DNA of 64,000 nt from Clostridia bacterium (GTDB lineage Bacteria; Bacillota; Clostridia; Oscillospirales; Acutalibacteraceae), in the NCBI GenBank assembly GCA_024404145.1, contig JAKSQK010000004.1, forward strand, positions 1 through 64,000, read 5' to 3'. Each line of letters opens with the position of its first letter. The stretch's first letter is position 1. Below the pieces are notes generated by a model. The model was not told where the DNA came from and ran no database searches. It saw only the letters and a list, made by a program, of their open reading frames with translations. A program made the translations under genes and the position numbers. Below are positions 25,072 through 31,641 of the stretch, piece after piece.

Positions 25072-26040
25072 TCATAAATCCTTATTGTATTCAAGTGCTT
25101 TTTCGCATATTAAACGGACATCTTCAATAGAACTTATAGTTCCGCATTCTCTTCTTAAAGCAGCGGCACCTTTTATTCCGCTTAAATACCATGCGGTATG
25201 TTTCCTCGCTTCTAACATCGCTACTTTTTTTGAGCGGTATTTCTGCATAAGTTTAATCTGTTCTATTAAAACTTTAAGTTTTTCTTCAAGTCTCGGCGGA
25301 TAATACTCAACATTTTCGAAAAAAGCATTTATTTCGTCAAAAACAAACGGATTTCCACAGGCGGCTCTGCCTACCATAACAAAATCACAACCCGTTTTTT
25401 CGTACATCTCCTTAGCCGATTTGCCGTCTTTTACATCACCGTTTCCTATAATCGGAATTTTAACACTTTGCTTAACTTTTCTTATCATATCAGTATTGAC
25501 AGGCGGAGCATACATTTGTTTTTTTGTTCTTCCGTGAACGGTTAAGGCGCTGCAACCGGCAAACTCACATGCCTTTGCAAGTTCGGCGGCATTAAGAGAG
25601 TTTTCGTCAAGCCCTGTCCGCATTTTAACGGTTACGGGAACCTTTGAAACATCAACAACCGCTTTAACGATTTTTTCGGCAAGGCGGATATCTCCCATTA
25701 AAGCGCTCCCGCCGCCGTTTCCCGCAACCTTAGGCGCAGGACAACCCATATTTATATCAATAAAATCGGGATTTGATTCCTGAGCTTTTATTGCCGCAAC
25801 AGCCATTATTTCGGGCTCATATCCGAAAAGCTGAATGGCGCTCGGAAAATCACCGCTTGGGCGGTATAGATATTCGAGCGATTTTTTATCGCAAAGAGAA
25901 ATTCCTTTTGCGCTGACAAGTTCGCCAACCGAATAAGCCGCCCCATGGGACAAACATATTTCTCGCATCGCCCTATCGGCAACACCTGCCATAGGAGCGA
26001 GTGCGGCATAACCTTTAATTTCTAAATTACCTATTTTCAT
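25072..26040 (-). CDS. dus: tRNA-dihydrouridine synthase (DusB-type)
   Basis: FMN enzyme (322 aa) reducing tRNA uridines to dihydrouridine. ALAPMAGVADRAMR at residues 13-26 is the flavin-binding start; the catalytic Cys100 sits in DINMGCPAPKVAGNGGGSALM; K and H residues of VKMRTGLDE and LTVHGRTKKQMY follow. ATG 26040 begins the family-like MKIGNLEIKG; the longer frame adds 12 unlikely residues. A single dus gene in Firmicutes often modifies several positions, so the site is not assigned. Confidence 0.93.
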   Translation of the reverse strand: MKIGNLEIKGYAALAPMAGVADRAMREICLSHGAAYSVGELVSAKGISLCDKKSLEYLYRPSGDFPSAIQLFGYEPEIMAVAAIKAQESNPDFIDINMGCPAPKVAGNGGGSALMGDIRLAEKIVKAVVDVSKVPVTVKMRTGLDENSLNAAELAKACEFAGCSALTVHGRTKKQMYAPPVNTDMIRKVKQSVKIPIIGNGDVKDGKSAKEMYEKTGCDFVMVGRAACGNPFVFDEINAFFENVEYYPPRLEEKLKVLIEQIKLMQKYRSKKVAMLEARKHTAWYLSGIKGAAALRRECGTISSIEDVRLICEKALEYNKDL

Positions 26041-26083
26041 GGTATTTATTATACTAAAACATTTATTTCTTGTCAAATAAATA

Positions 26084-26106
26084 AGGGCGTGAAAAAATCA
26101 CGCCCT
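26084..26106 (-). terminator. Terminator of htrA
   Basis: Stem AGGGCGTGA / TCACGCCCT, 5-base loop; on the minus strand followed by TATTTATTT. Eight bases after the htrA stop. Confidence 0.75.
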
Positions 26107-26113
26107 AAACGGT

Positions 26114-27481
26114 TTATGAGTTTGAATCTATTGTAATCTTTGTTTGATAATATCTTCCGCCACGGTAAATTTTTATCGGTACCGCCATATCGGGAGAACA
26201 TTTTTTAAGAACTTTTTCGAAAACATCATATTCGGAAATTTGAGTGCCGTTAAACTCGGTTATAATATCGCCTTTTTGTATTCCGCATTTTTCGGCAGTA
26301 CTGCCCTCTGCAACGCTTAGAACAACGGCACCCGAAGGATAGCCGTATGCGTTTAGAACTTCGGCAGTATATTTTTCGCTTATTGTTATACCGACATACG
26401 GTTCTTTCTTATCTTTATTCGTTATAATATTGTTGCAAATTTCAACTACCTTATTTATCGGAATTGCAAAGCCCATTCCTTCAAACTCTTCCGAAACGAT
26501 TTTTGAACTGTTGATACCGATTAGCTTTCCGTTTTTATCAAGCAGCGCACCGCCCGAATTACCGGGATTTATAGCGGCATCAGTTTGAATAAGGCCTATA
26601 TTTGAATCGCTTGAAACAACCCTGTTTAATCCGCTGATAATTCCATAGGTTACACTTCCCATAAATTCTAGACCGCCGGGCGCACCTATTGTTACTACAT
26701 ATTGACCGACCGTCAGGTTGTCCGAATTGCCTAGATTTGCTTTTTTAAGACCGTTTGCGTTAACCTTCAAAACTGCAAGGTCGGAAGCAATATTATATCC
26801 GATAACCGATGCTTGATATCCGTTTGTATTTGCATTATCAAAGAAAACCTCGATTTTTGAAGCATTCGACGATATAACGGCGTTTTCAATAACATGATAG
26901 TTTGTAATTATATAGCCGTTAGCAGTATAAATTACTCCCGAGCCCTCGCCTGTTGCTTCGCTCGTTCCGCCGAAGAAACTTATAACCGAAGTTGTGGTTC
27001 TGATTCCGACAACACTTTTTGTACAAGTCTTTGCAACCGCCTGAGCAACAGATGAACCTTTTTCAACCCTGCTTGAATCAGAAGAAACATTTTCCGAGTT
27101 CAAAGAAGAATTATCAACTTTCGGCAGTGAATCAGGGTTTACATATACACCGTTTTCACTAAATTTTATCGCCAACATACTTCCGCCGAATCCTATCACC
27201 GCAGATAATATAATTGCAAGAAACAGTATGCCGAAGCCATATTTCTTTTTCTCTTTTTTTATGAATTTTGGTGTTGGTGGGGTTTGAGAATATAAAGGAT
27301 ACGGCTCGGAAACCGAAGTATATTCATTCTTATAAGCATTAGAACTATCAGTTTCGTCATTGATTATCTCCGAATGCGTTTTAGAATAAAATCCATCTTT
27401 ATAATCGCTGTCAAAACCCGATATTTCTCCGATATTTTCATTTTCATTATAGGTATTATCGTCATTGTTAAATTTCTGCAC
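26114..27481 (-). CDS. htrA: HtrA/DegP-like membrane-anchored serine protease
   Basis: Envelope quality-control protease (455 aa). A polar, acidic cytoplasmic tail of about 80 residues precedes one membrane segment (82-105). The trypsin-like domain has His196 (NYHVI), Asp234 (ASDLAVLK) and Ser309 (NPGNSGGAL). One PDZ domain occupies about 363-450 (GITISEKY.. GDIITEFNG). The layout matches HtrA/HtrB/YycK of Firmicutes, often CssRS-controlled, but no two-component genes are adjacent. Monocistronic with its own terminator. Confidence 0.93.
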   Translation of the reverse strand: MQKFNNDDNTYNENENIGEISGFDSDYKDGFYSKTHSEIINDETDSSNAYKNEYTSVSEPYPLYSQTPPTPKFIKKEKKKYGFGILFLAIILSAVIGFGGSMLAIKFSENGVYVNPDSLPKVDNSSLNSENVSSDSSRVEKGSSVAQAVAKTCTKSVVGIRTTTSVISFFGGTSEATGEGSGVIYTANGYIITNYHVIENAVISSNASKIEVFFDNANTNGYQASVIGYNIASDLAVLKVNANGLKKANLGNSDNLTVGQYVVTIGAPGGLEFMGSVTYGIISGLNRVVSSDSNIGLIQTDAAINPGNSGGALLDKNGKLIGINSSKIVSEEFEGMGFAIPINKVVEICNNIITNKDKKEPYVGITISEKYTAEVLNAYGYPSGAVVLSVAEGSTAEKCGIQKGDIITEFNGTQISEYDVFEKVLKKCSPDMAVPIKIYRGGRYYQTKITIDSNS

Positions 27482-27620
27482 AAAATCACCGTTCTTTCAA
27501 AAATAAAAACAATAAAAACTTAATTCTAAAATCCATCCTACAAATACTATTTTATACGAAAAAGAAATTAAATTGTTAAATTATCGTTAATTATTATTAA
27601 AAAATATATAAACATTTTTC

Positions 27621-27649
27621 TTGACAATCAGTCGCCATCTTGGTATAAT
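27621..27649 (+). promoter_or_regulatory. Sigma-A promoter of the tRNA operon
   Basis: TTGACA (27621-27626), 17-bp spacer, TATAAT (27644-27649); perfect consensus. The start is predicted around 27656, a few bases before tRNA-His. Confidence 0.85.
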
Positions 27650-27662
27650 ATCTTTTGGCTAT

Positions 27663-27740
27663 GGTGGATGTAGCTTAGTTGGTTAAAGCGCCGGTTTGTG
27701 GCACCGGAGACCGTGGGTTCAAGTCCCATCTTCCACCCCA
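27663..27740 (+). tRNA. tRNA-His (GTG)
   Basis: Cloverleaf readable by eye: an extra 5' G (G-1, diagnostic for tRNA-His), acceptor GTGGATG, D-arm GCTTAGTTGGTTAAAGC, anticodon arm CCGGT-TTGTGGC-ACCGG with GTG, T-arm GTGGGTTCAAGTCCCAT, acceptor CTTCCAC, and encoded CCA. One T-T mismatch appears in the acceptor stem. Confidence 0.93.
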
Positions 27741-27813
27741 TTTTTTCTATTTTTTCTATTTTCGTTTGAAATTGTCTTGGTAAATATTGTTACCAAGATT
27801 TTTAATTTAATAT

Positions 27814-27888
27814 TGGGGTGTCGTCAAGTGGTAAGACACAGCACTTTGACTGCTGCATTCGTAGGTTCAAATCCTGCCACCCCAGCCA
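27814..27888 (+). tRNA. tRNA-Gln (TTG)
   Basis: Acceptor TGGGGTG/CACCCCA is perfect. D-arm TCGTCAAGTGGTAAGACA, anticodon arm CAGCA-CTTTGAC-TGCTG with TTG, T-arm GTAGGTTCAAATCCTGC, discriminator G and encoded CCA are all present. Cotranscribed with tRNA-His. Confidence 0.95.
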
Positions 27889-27892
27889 CAAG

Positions 27893-27923
27893 CAAAGCTT
27901 GACCTTCTTCGGGTTGAGCTTTG
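27893..27923 (+). terminator. Terminator of the tRNA operon, copy 1
   Basis: CAAAGCTTGACC / GGGTTGAGCTTTG with a TTCTTC loop then TTTTTTATTTT. Directly after tRNA-Gln. Confidence 0.85.
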
Positions 27924-27984
27924 TTTTTTATTTTAAGTTTCTACCCCGATTTTTAAGTTTTATATAAGCATTTTAACCCCCTAG

Positions 27985-28015
27985 CAAAGCTTGGACCTAT
28001 TCGGGTTGAGCTTTG
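27985..28015 (+). terminator. Second, near-identical terminator (orphan copy)
   Basis: CAAAGCTTGGACC-TATTC-GGGTTGAGCTTTG then TTTTTTATTT. It differs from the hairpin 92 bp upstream by only a few bases. No RNA gene lies between them, so it is probably left from a duplicated and lost tRNA unit. Confidence 0.75.
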
Positions 28016-28093
28016 TTTTTTATTTAATGCCTGCCCCGTTAAAATATCATATATTGATACTCGCACAAAAGCAGACTTGGTATATCGGCCGCC

Positions 28094-28122
28094 TTGATTT
28101 ATTAACAAAAATTTGCTATACT
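28094..28122 (+). promoter_or_regulatory. Promoter of the AlkD-like gene
   Basis: TTGATT (28094-28099), 17-bp spacer, TATACT (28117-28122); the ATG follows at 28149 with GGAGGTGG. Confidence 0.55.
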
Positions 28123-28148
28123 GATAAAAGTCATTTGGAGGTGGTAAA

Positions 28149-28823
28149 ATGGCCGTTAAAGACCGTTTGTTTGAATTATCCGACAAAAAATATGCAGACT
28201 TTCAAGCAAAATTGACACCAACTATTGATAGAAAAAAATTTATCGGTGTTCGTGTTCCAAATGTGAGAAAACTTGCAAAAGAGTTATATAATTCAAATAA
28301 TTATGCCGATTTTCTTAAAGAACTGCCGCATGAATATTATGATGAGAATATGCTCCACGGGCTAATCTTATCGGAACTCAAAGACTATGACGACTGCGTA
28401 AAGAAGGTTGATAGTTTTCTCCCCTATGTTGACAACTGGGCAGTTTGCGATATTATGTCGCCTAAATGTTTCAAAAAAAACAAAGACCGCCTCATTGAAA
28501 AAATCGTCGAGTGGTCGGCAAATAATCAAACCTTTACAAGCCGTTTTGGAATTGAAATGTTGATGACGCATTTTCTTGATGACGAATTCAAACCGAAATA
28601 TCTTGAAATACCGTCTGGTGTGCGCTTAGAGGATTATTACTCTAAAATGATGGTGGCTTGGTTCTTTGCAACGGCACTCGCAAAACAGTGGGACGCAACG
28701 ATTCCTTACTTAAAAGAGAACCGTTTAGAAATATGGACCCATAATAAAACGATTCAAAAAGCGATAGAAAGTTACCGCATAAACGATGAACAAAAAGCAT
28801 ATTTAAGAACGCTTAAAAGATAA
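28149..28823 (+). CDS. DNA alkylation repair protein (AlkD-like HEAT fold)
   Basis: All-helical HEAT-like repeat protein (224 aa) of the AlkD/AlkC superfamily, whose studied members excise alkylated purines without base flipping. GVRVPNVRKLAKELY near residues 33-47, YVDNWAVCDIMSPK near 95-108 and RFGIEMLMTHFLDD near 137-150 are family segments; the Trp and Asp in DNWAVCD are expected in the DNA cleft. GGAGGTGG before ATG 28149 sets the start. Single gene with its own promoter. Confidence 0.85.
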   Translation: MAVKDRLFELSDKKYADFQAKLTPTIDRKKFIGVRVPNVRKLAKELYNSNNYADFLKELPHEYYDENMLHGLILSELKDYDDCVKKVDSFLPYVDNWAVCDIMSPKCFKKNKDRLIEKIVEWSANNQTFTSRFGIEMLMTHFLDDEFKPKYLEIPSGVRLEDYYSKMMVAWFFATALAKQWDATIPYLKENRLEIWTHNKTIQKAIESYRINDEQKAYLRTLKR

Positions 28824-28936
28824 CAAATCCGATTTGTAAGGCAAAAAAACGCATATAAGCTTTTAGATGCGCTGATTTTAGAGAGGATATTACAGCCCTA
28901 ATTTTAATATGGCTTTATTTTGCTAATATTTTAACT

Positions 28937-29013
28937 ATACCGAAGCATTTAAACCCGAATCAGATTTTGGAATAATAATTTTCCGCTGTGCTTCGTTAAA
29001 ATACTCGTAAATC
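28937..29013 (+). repeat. MITE-like element, copy A (left-end fragment)
   Basis: Nearly identical (one difference seen) over 77 bp to the left end of the complete copy at 62853: ATACCGAAGCATTTAAACCCGAA then a conserved AT-rich run ending CTCGTAAATC. The right half is missing. It lies just upstream of the GNAT gene, so it may carry part of that gene's leader. Confidence 0.85.
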
Positions 29014-29041
29014 TATGATATAAAATACGGAGTTATGAATT

Positions 29042-29521
29042 ATGGAAACAAAATTGACCTTCAGAAATGCCACAAGAAACGATACTGCTTTAATTTTGCG
29101 ATTTATCAAAAAACTTGCAGACTATGAAAAAATGTCAGACGAGGTTGTCGCCGACGAAAGTTTACTCGAAAAATGGATTTTTGACAAAGGAAAAGCAGAG
29201 GTTATCTTTGCTCTCGAAGACGGTAAAGAAGTAGGTTTTGCCCTGTTTTTTCATAATTTTTCAACATTTTTGGGCCGTTCGGGCATTTATCTTGAAGATT
29301 TATATGTTGAGCCGAACTACCGAGGCAAAGGTTACGGAAAAGCACTTCTTAAAAAACTTGCTTCCATCGCTATTGAGCGTGGATGCGGGCGGCTCGAATG
29401 GTGGTGCCTTGACTGGAACAAACCGAGCATAGATTTTTATCTTTCTTTAGGCGCAACGCCTATGTCGGACTGGACTACCTACCGAATTAGCGGCGATACT
29501 CTTAAAAACCTCGCAAAATAA
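29042..29521 (+). CDS. GNAT acetyltransferase, spermidine/diamine type
   Basis: Acetyl-CoA-dependent N-acetyltransferase, 159 aa. The CoA-binding motif RGKGYGKALLKKLA is at about 95-108. The C-terminal WWCLDWNKPSIDFYLSLGATPMSDWTTYRISG stretch is the pattern of the spermidine/spermine-type (SSAT-like) branch, so a polyamine or similar diamine substrate is plausible though not proven. Starts within 30 bases of a fragment of the MITE-like repeat. Confidence 0.85.
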   Translation: METKLTFRNATRNDTALILRFIKKLADYEKMSDEVVADESLLEKWIFDKGKAEVIFALEDGKEVGFALFFHNFSTFLGRSGIYLEDLYVEPNYRGKGYGKALLKKLASIAIERGCGRLEWWCLDWNKPSIDFYLSLGATPMSDWTTYRISGDTLKNLAK

Positions 29522-29671
29522 CATAAACAATATTATCAGTATATTCAGCTTGTAATTTCGCTTTAATTACTATTTTGTGTCATCCAATAAGGCAGGTTTT
29601 TACCGACGGGAGAAATCGGCGAAGAAGGACCGATATTTATTAAAAAAATTTAAGTAAATAAAGAAATTGAA

Positions 29672-29704
29672 AACCCCTTACTGAAATTATTTCAGCAAGG
29701 GGTT
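29672..29704. terminator. Bidirectional terminator
   Basis: AACCCCTTACTGAAA / TTTCAGCAAGGGGTT stem with T-rich flanks between the convergent GNAT and radical SAM genes. The 150 bases before it hold no gene I recognise. Confidence 0.75.
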
Positions 29705-29723
29705 TATTATTAAAATATAAAAA

Positions 29724-30590
29724 TTAAAACCGTAAATTTTTATTCAAAAAGTTAAGTACTCTTTTTTTATCTGCCGACCAAAGAGGTGCTACAAGTTGTG
29801 ATTTTGCGCCGTCTCCGGTTATTCGGTGAACAATGACATTTTTAGGCAAAATTTTAATCGAACTTTTAAGGATATCGGTATATTCTTCAAGTGTTAAACA
29901 CCTGATTTTTCCGTTTAGGTATTCTTTTTCGAGGTCGGTGTTTTTTAATATATGCAAAAGATGAAACTTTATACCTTTTGTTCCCGCATCAACTGCAAAT
30001 TTTGTTGAATTTACCGCATCTGCCTTTGTTTCAAAAGGCAGTCCGATTATAATATGAGTTATAACCTCAATATTTCGTTGCTTTAACCTTTTAACCGCAT
30101 TTATATAAACTTCGTTTTCATATCCTCGCCTTATATATTTTGCCGTTTCGGGGTTTGAGGTTTGAAGACCTAATTCCACGCAGAGCGGTTTAATTTTGTT
30201 TATTTCGGCAAGTAATTCCAAAACCTCGTCTGAAATGCAGTCGGGCCTTGTTGCAATATTTATTCCGACAATGTATTCGGGAGAAATTGCATCGAGGTAC
30301 ATTTTTTTTAAATTACTTACCGTATCGTATGTACTTGTAAACGACTGAAAATATGCAATGTATTTTCCGCTTTTTGATTTTGCCTCTACCCTTTTCTTTG
30401 CCTTCTCCAATGCTTCCTTGACATTCTGACGGCAGTCTTCGGCAAAATCGGAACTTCCGTTGCAAAAAATACAACCTTTATTTCCGACGGTTCCATCTCT
30501 GTTAGGGCAGGTAAAACCGCCGTTTATCGACAGTTTATAAATTTTACAGCCGTATTTTTCCTTATAATATTCGTTCACAGTTTTATACAT
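29724..30590 (-). CDS. TIGR01212-type radical SAM protein (YhcC/YtqA)
   Basis: Radical S-adenosylmethionine enzyme of about 288 aa. The iron-sulfur ligands Cys28, Cys40 and Cys43 occur in TCPNRDGTVGNKGCIFC, the wide-spaced pattern of the YhcC/YtqA family rather than CxxxCxxC. LGLQTSNPETAKYIRRGY and THIIIGLPFET are further family marks. ATG 30590 follows TTTGGAGAA; the frame extending to 30614 runs into the spoVM terminator. YtqA in B. subtilis has been linked to tRNA modification of mnm5U; that role here is inference. Confidence 0.88.
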   Translation of the reverse strand: MYKTVNEYYKEKYGCKIYKLSINGGFTCPNRDGTVGNKGCIFCNGSSDFAEDCRQNVKEALEKAKKRVEAKSKSGKYIAYFQSFTSTYDTVSNLKKMYLDAISPEYIVGINIATRPDCISDEVLELLAEINKIKPLCVELGLQTSNPETAKYIRRGYENEVYINAVKRLKQRNIEVITHIIIGLPFETKADAVNSTKFAVDAGTKGIKFHLLHILKNTDLEKEYLNGKIRCLTLEEYTDILKSSIKILPKNVIVHRITGDGAKSQLVAPLWSADKKRVLNFLNKNLRF

Positions 30591-30606
30591 CTTGTTCTCC
30601 AAAAGC

Positions 30607-30631
30607 AAAACCACCCAAAAAGGGTGGTTTT
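30607..30631 (-). terminator. Terminator after spoVM
   Basis: AAAACCACCC / GGGTGGTTTT stem with a 5-base loop, then GCTTTT on the minus strand. It separates spoVM from the radical SAM gene. Confidence 0.75.
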
Positions 30632-30644
30632 AGTTTTTATGTAT

Positions 30645-30725
30645 CTATTTTTCTTTGCTGATACCAAATATCATTCGCAAAAAACCACCAAGAATTTTAG
30701 GACTTTTAATAACAACAACCTTCAT
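30645..30725 (-). CDS. spoVM: Stage V sporulation protein M
   Basis: A 26-codon gene too short for ordinary ORF calling. The peptide starts MKVVVIKSPKILGGFLR and ends GISKEK. It has the same length as B. subtilis SpoVM and shares M1, K2, I6, K7, P9, K10, L12, G13, G14, R17 and G21 with it from memory. SpoVM is an amphipathic helix that recognises the convex forespore membrane and anchors the SpoIVA coat basement; Pro9, important for that, is kept. GGAGGT is 6 bases before the ATG, and a terminator follows. It is preceded by a 47-aa membrane peptide gene. Confidence 0.88.
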   Translation of the reverse strand: MKVVVIKSPKILGGFLRMIFGISKEK

Positions 30726-30742
30726 ACATTTACCTCCGAAAA

Positions 30743-30886
30743 TCATTTGCAGCAAGATATTCCCAAAATAATTATCCAAACGGCCAGTACTGCAATTAAA
30801 AATTTCGGTGGGCAAAAGCAACTAAGTATCAGTCCTAATGCGAAAGCTATGGTAATAATTCCTCGATTAGGCCTTCTTTTTCGCAT
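30743..30886 (-). CDS. 47-aa cysteine-containing membrane peptide upstream of spoVM
   Basis: Small gene with a strong ribosome site (GGAGGGTGAACA before ATG 30886). The product has a basic head MRKRRPNRG, a hydrophobic stretch (10-24), Cys23 and Cys25 with a Pro-Pro turn, a second hydrophobic stretch (29-44) and a final Cys-Cys-Lys. It may be a helical hairpin in the membrane. Its stop is 18 bases before spoVM, so the two are probably cotranscribed, and a sporulation role is a reasonable inference. I do not know a named family. Confidence 0.72.
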   Translation of the reverse strand: MRKRRPNRGIITIAFALGLILSCFCPPKFLIAVLAVWIIILGISCCK

Positions 30887-30939
30887 TGTTCACCCTCCGA
30901 TATTACATTATATTTTGCAATATCAAAAGGGTTACAAAA

Positions 30940-31629
30940 TTATTCGGGTATTACAAAAGAAACGGCTTCCATTGATTCGATTTGTTCACGCAGTTCTTGA
31001 AAGTCATCACGGTTTGCGATAGTAATAAAGAATCCGAGATTACCGTCAATTCCGCTTTTTGCGGGGACAACTTCTATAAGAACATCATCTTCCGAAATTT
31101 TATGAACTTTATCGAAAACTTCTCCTGCCTTCTTGGGCTCTGATATTTCGGCATAGAGATTAACCGACATTTTTCTTTGGCGCTCAAACCTTGTCAGAAA
31201 AGCCGCAGTAAACACACAAAACAGGGTTGCTATGATAGCGCCGACATAAAAGCCGAAACCTATTGCAATACCGATGGCACCGGTTGTCCAAAGACCTGCC
31301 GCAGTTGTAAGACCGGTTATCATACTCGTATTTTTAACAATAATCATACCGGCACCCAAAAAACCGATTCCCGAAATAACCTGTGCGGCAATTCTGTAAA
31401 TATCGCCGGTATAACCGAGATTTAATGAACCGAAAATACTTGTGAGTGATGAAATACAGGCACCTATACATACCAAAATATGAGTTCTGAGTCCCGCTGC
31501 ACTTCCGTGCTTACCACGCTCATTTCCTATAAATCCACCTGCCAAAACAGCAACGAAAATTCTCAGAAAAACATCGTACCATTCGAGTTTTCCAAGCGAT
31601 GCCGTAAACAAATCGACTAAAATTTTCAT
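30940..31629 (-). CDS. MgtC/SapB family membrane protein
   Basis: Membrane protein of 229 aa with about five hydrophobic segments in the first 150 residues and a soluble ACT-like C-terminal domain. FIGNERGKHGSAAGLRTHILVCIGA (about 34-58) and QVISGIGFLGAGMI (about 83-96) are the MgtC hallmarks; Asp/Arg/Asn/Glu residues of the first motif are kept. Family members affect magnesium homeostasis and F-ATPase in pathogens. It begins 12 bases after the Clp ATPase gene, so it is in the same long minus-strand cluster. Confidence 0.9.
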   Translation of the reverse strand: MKILVDLFTASLGKLEWYDVFLRIFVAVLAGGFIGNERGKHGSAAGLRTHILVCIGACISSLTSIFGSLNLGYTGDIYRIAAQVISGIGFLGAGMIIVKNTSMITGLTTAAGLWTTGAIGIAIGFGFYVGAIIATLFCVFTAAFLTRFERQRKMSVNLYAEISEPKKAGEVFDKVHKISEDDVLIEVVPAKSGIDGNLGFFITIANRDDFQELREQIESMEAVSFVIPE

Positions 31630-31641
31630 AAAAACACCCCA

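Noticed and set aside
29580..29662. Possible gene remnant (frame ending GRFLPTGEIGEEGPIFIKKI)
   Set aside because: Reads somewhat like a protein C-terminus, but is too short and has no start, ribosome site or recognisable family.
30624..31022. Plus-strand frame of 132 codons
   Set aside because: It is antisense to spoVM, the 47-aa gene and the end of the mgtC-like gene, which have proper ribosome sites and family features.
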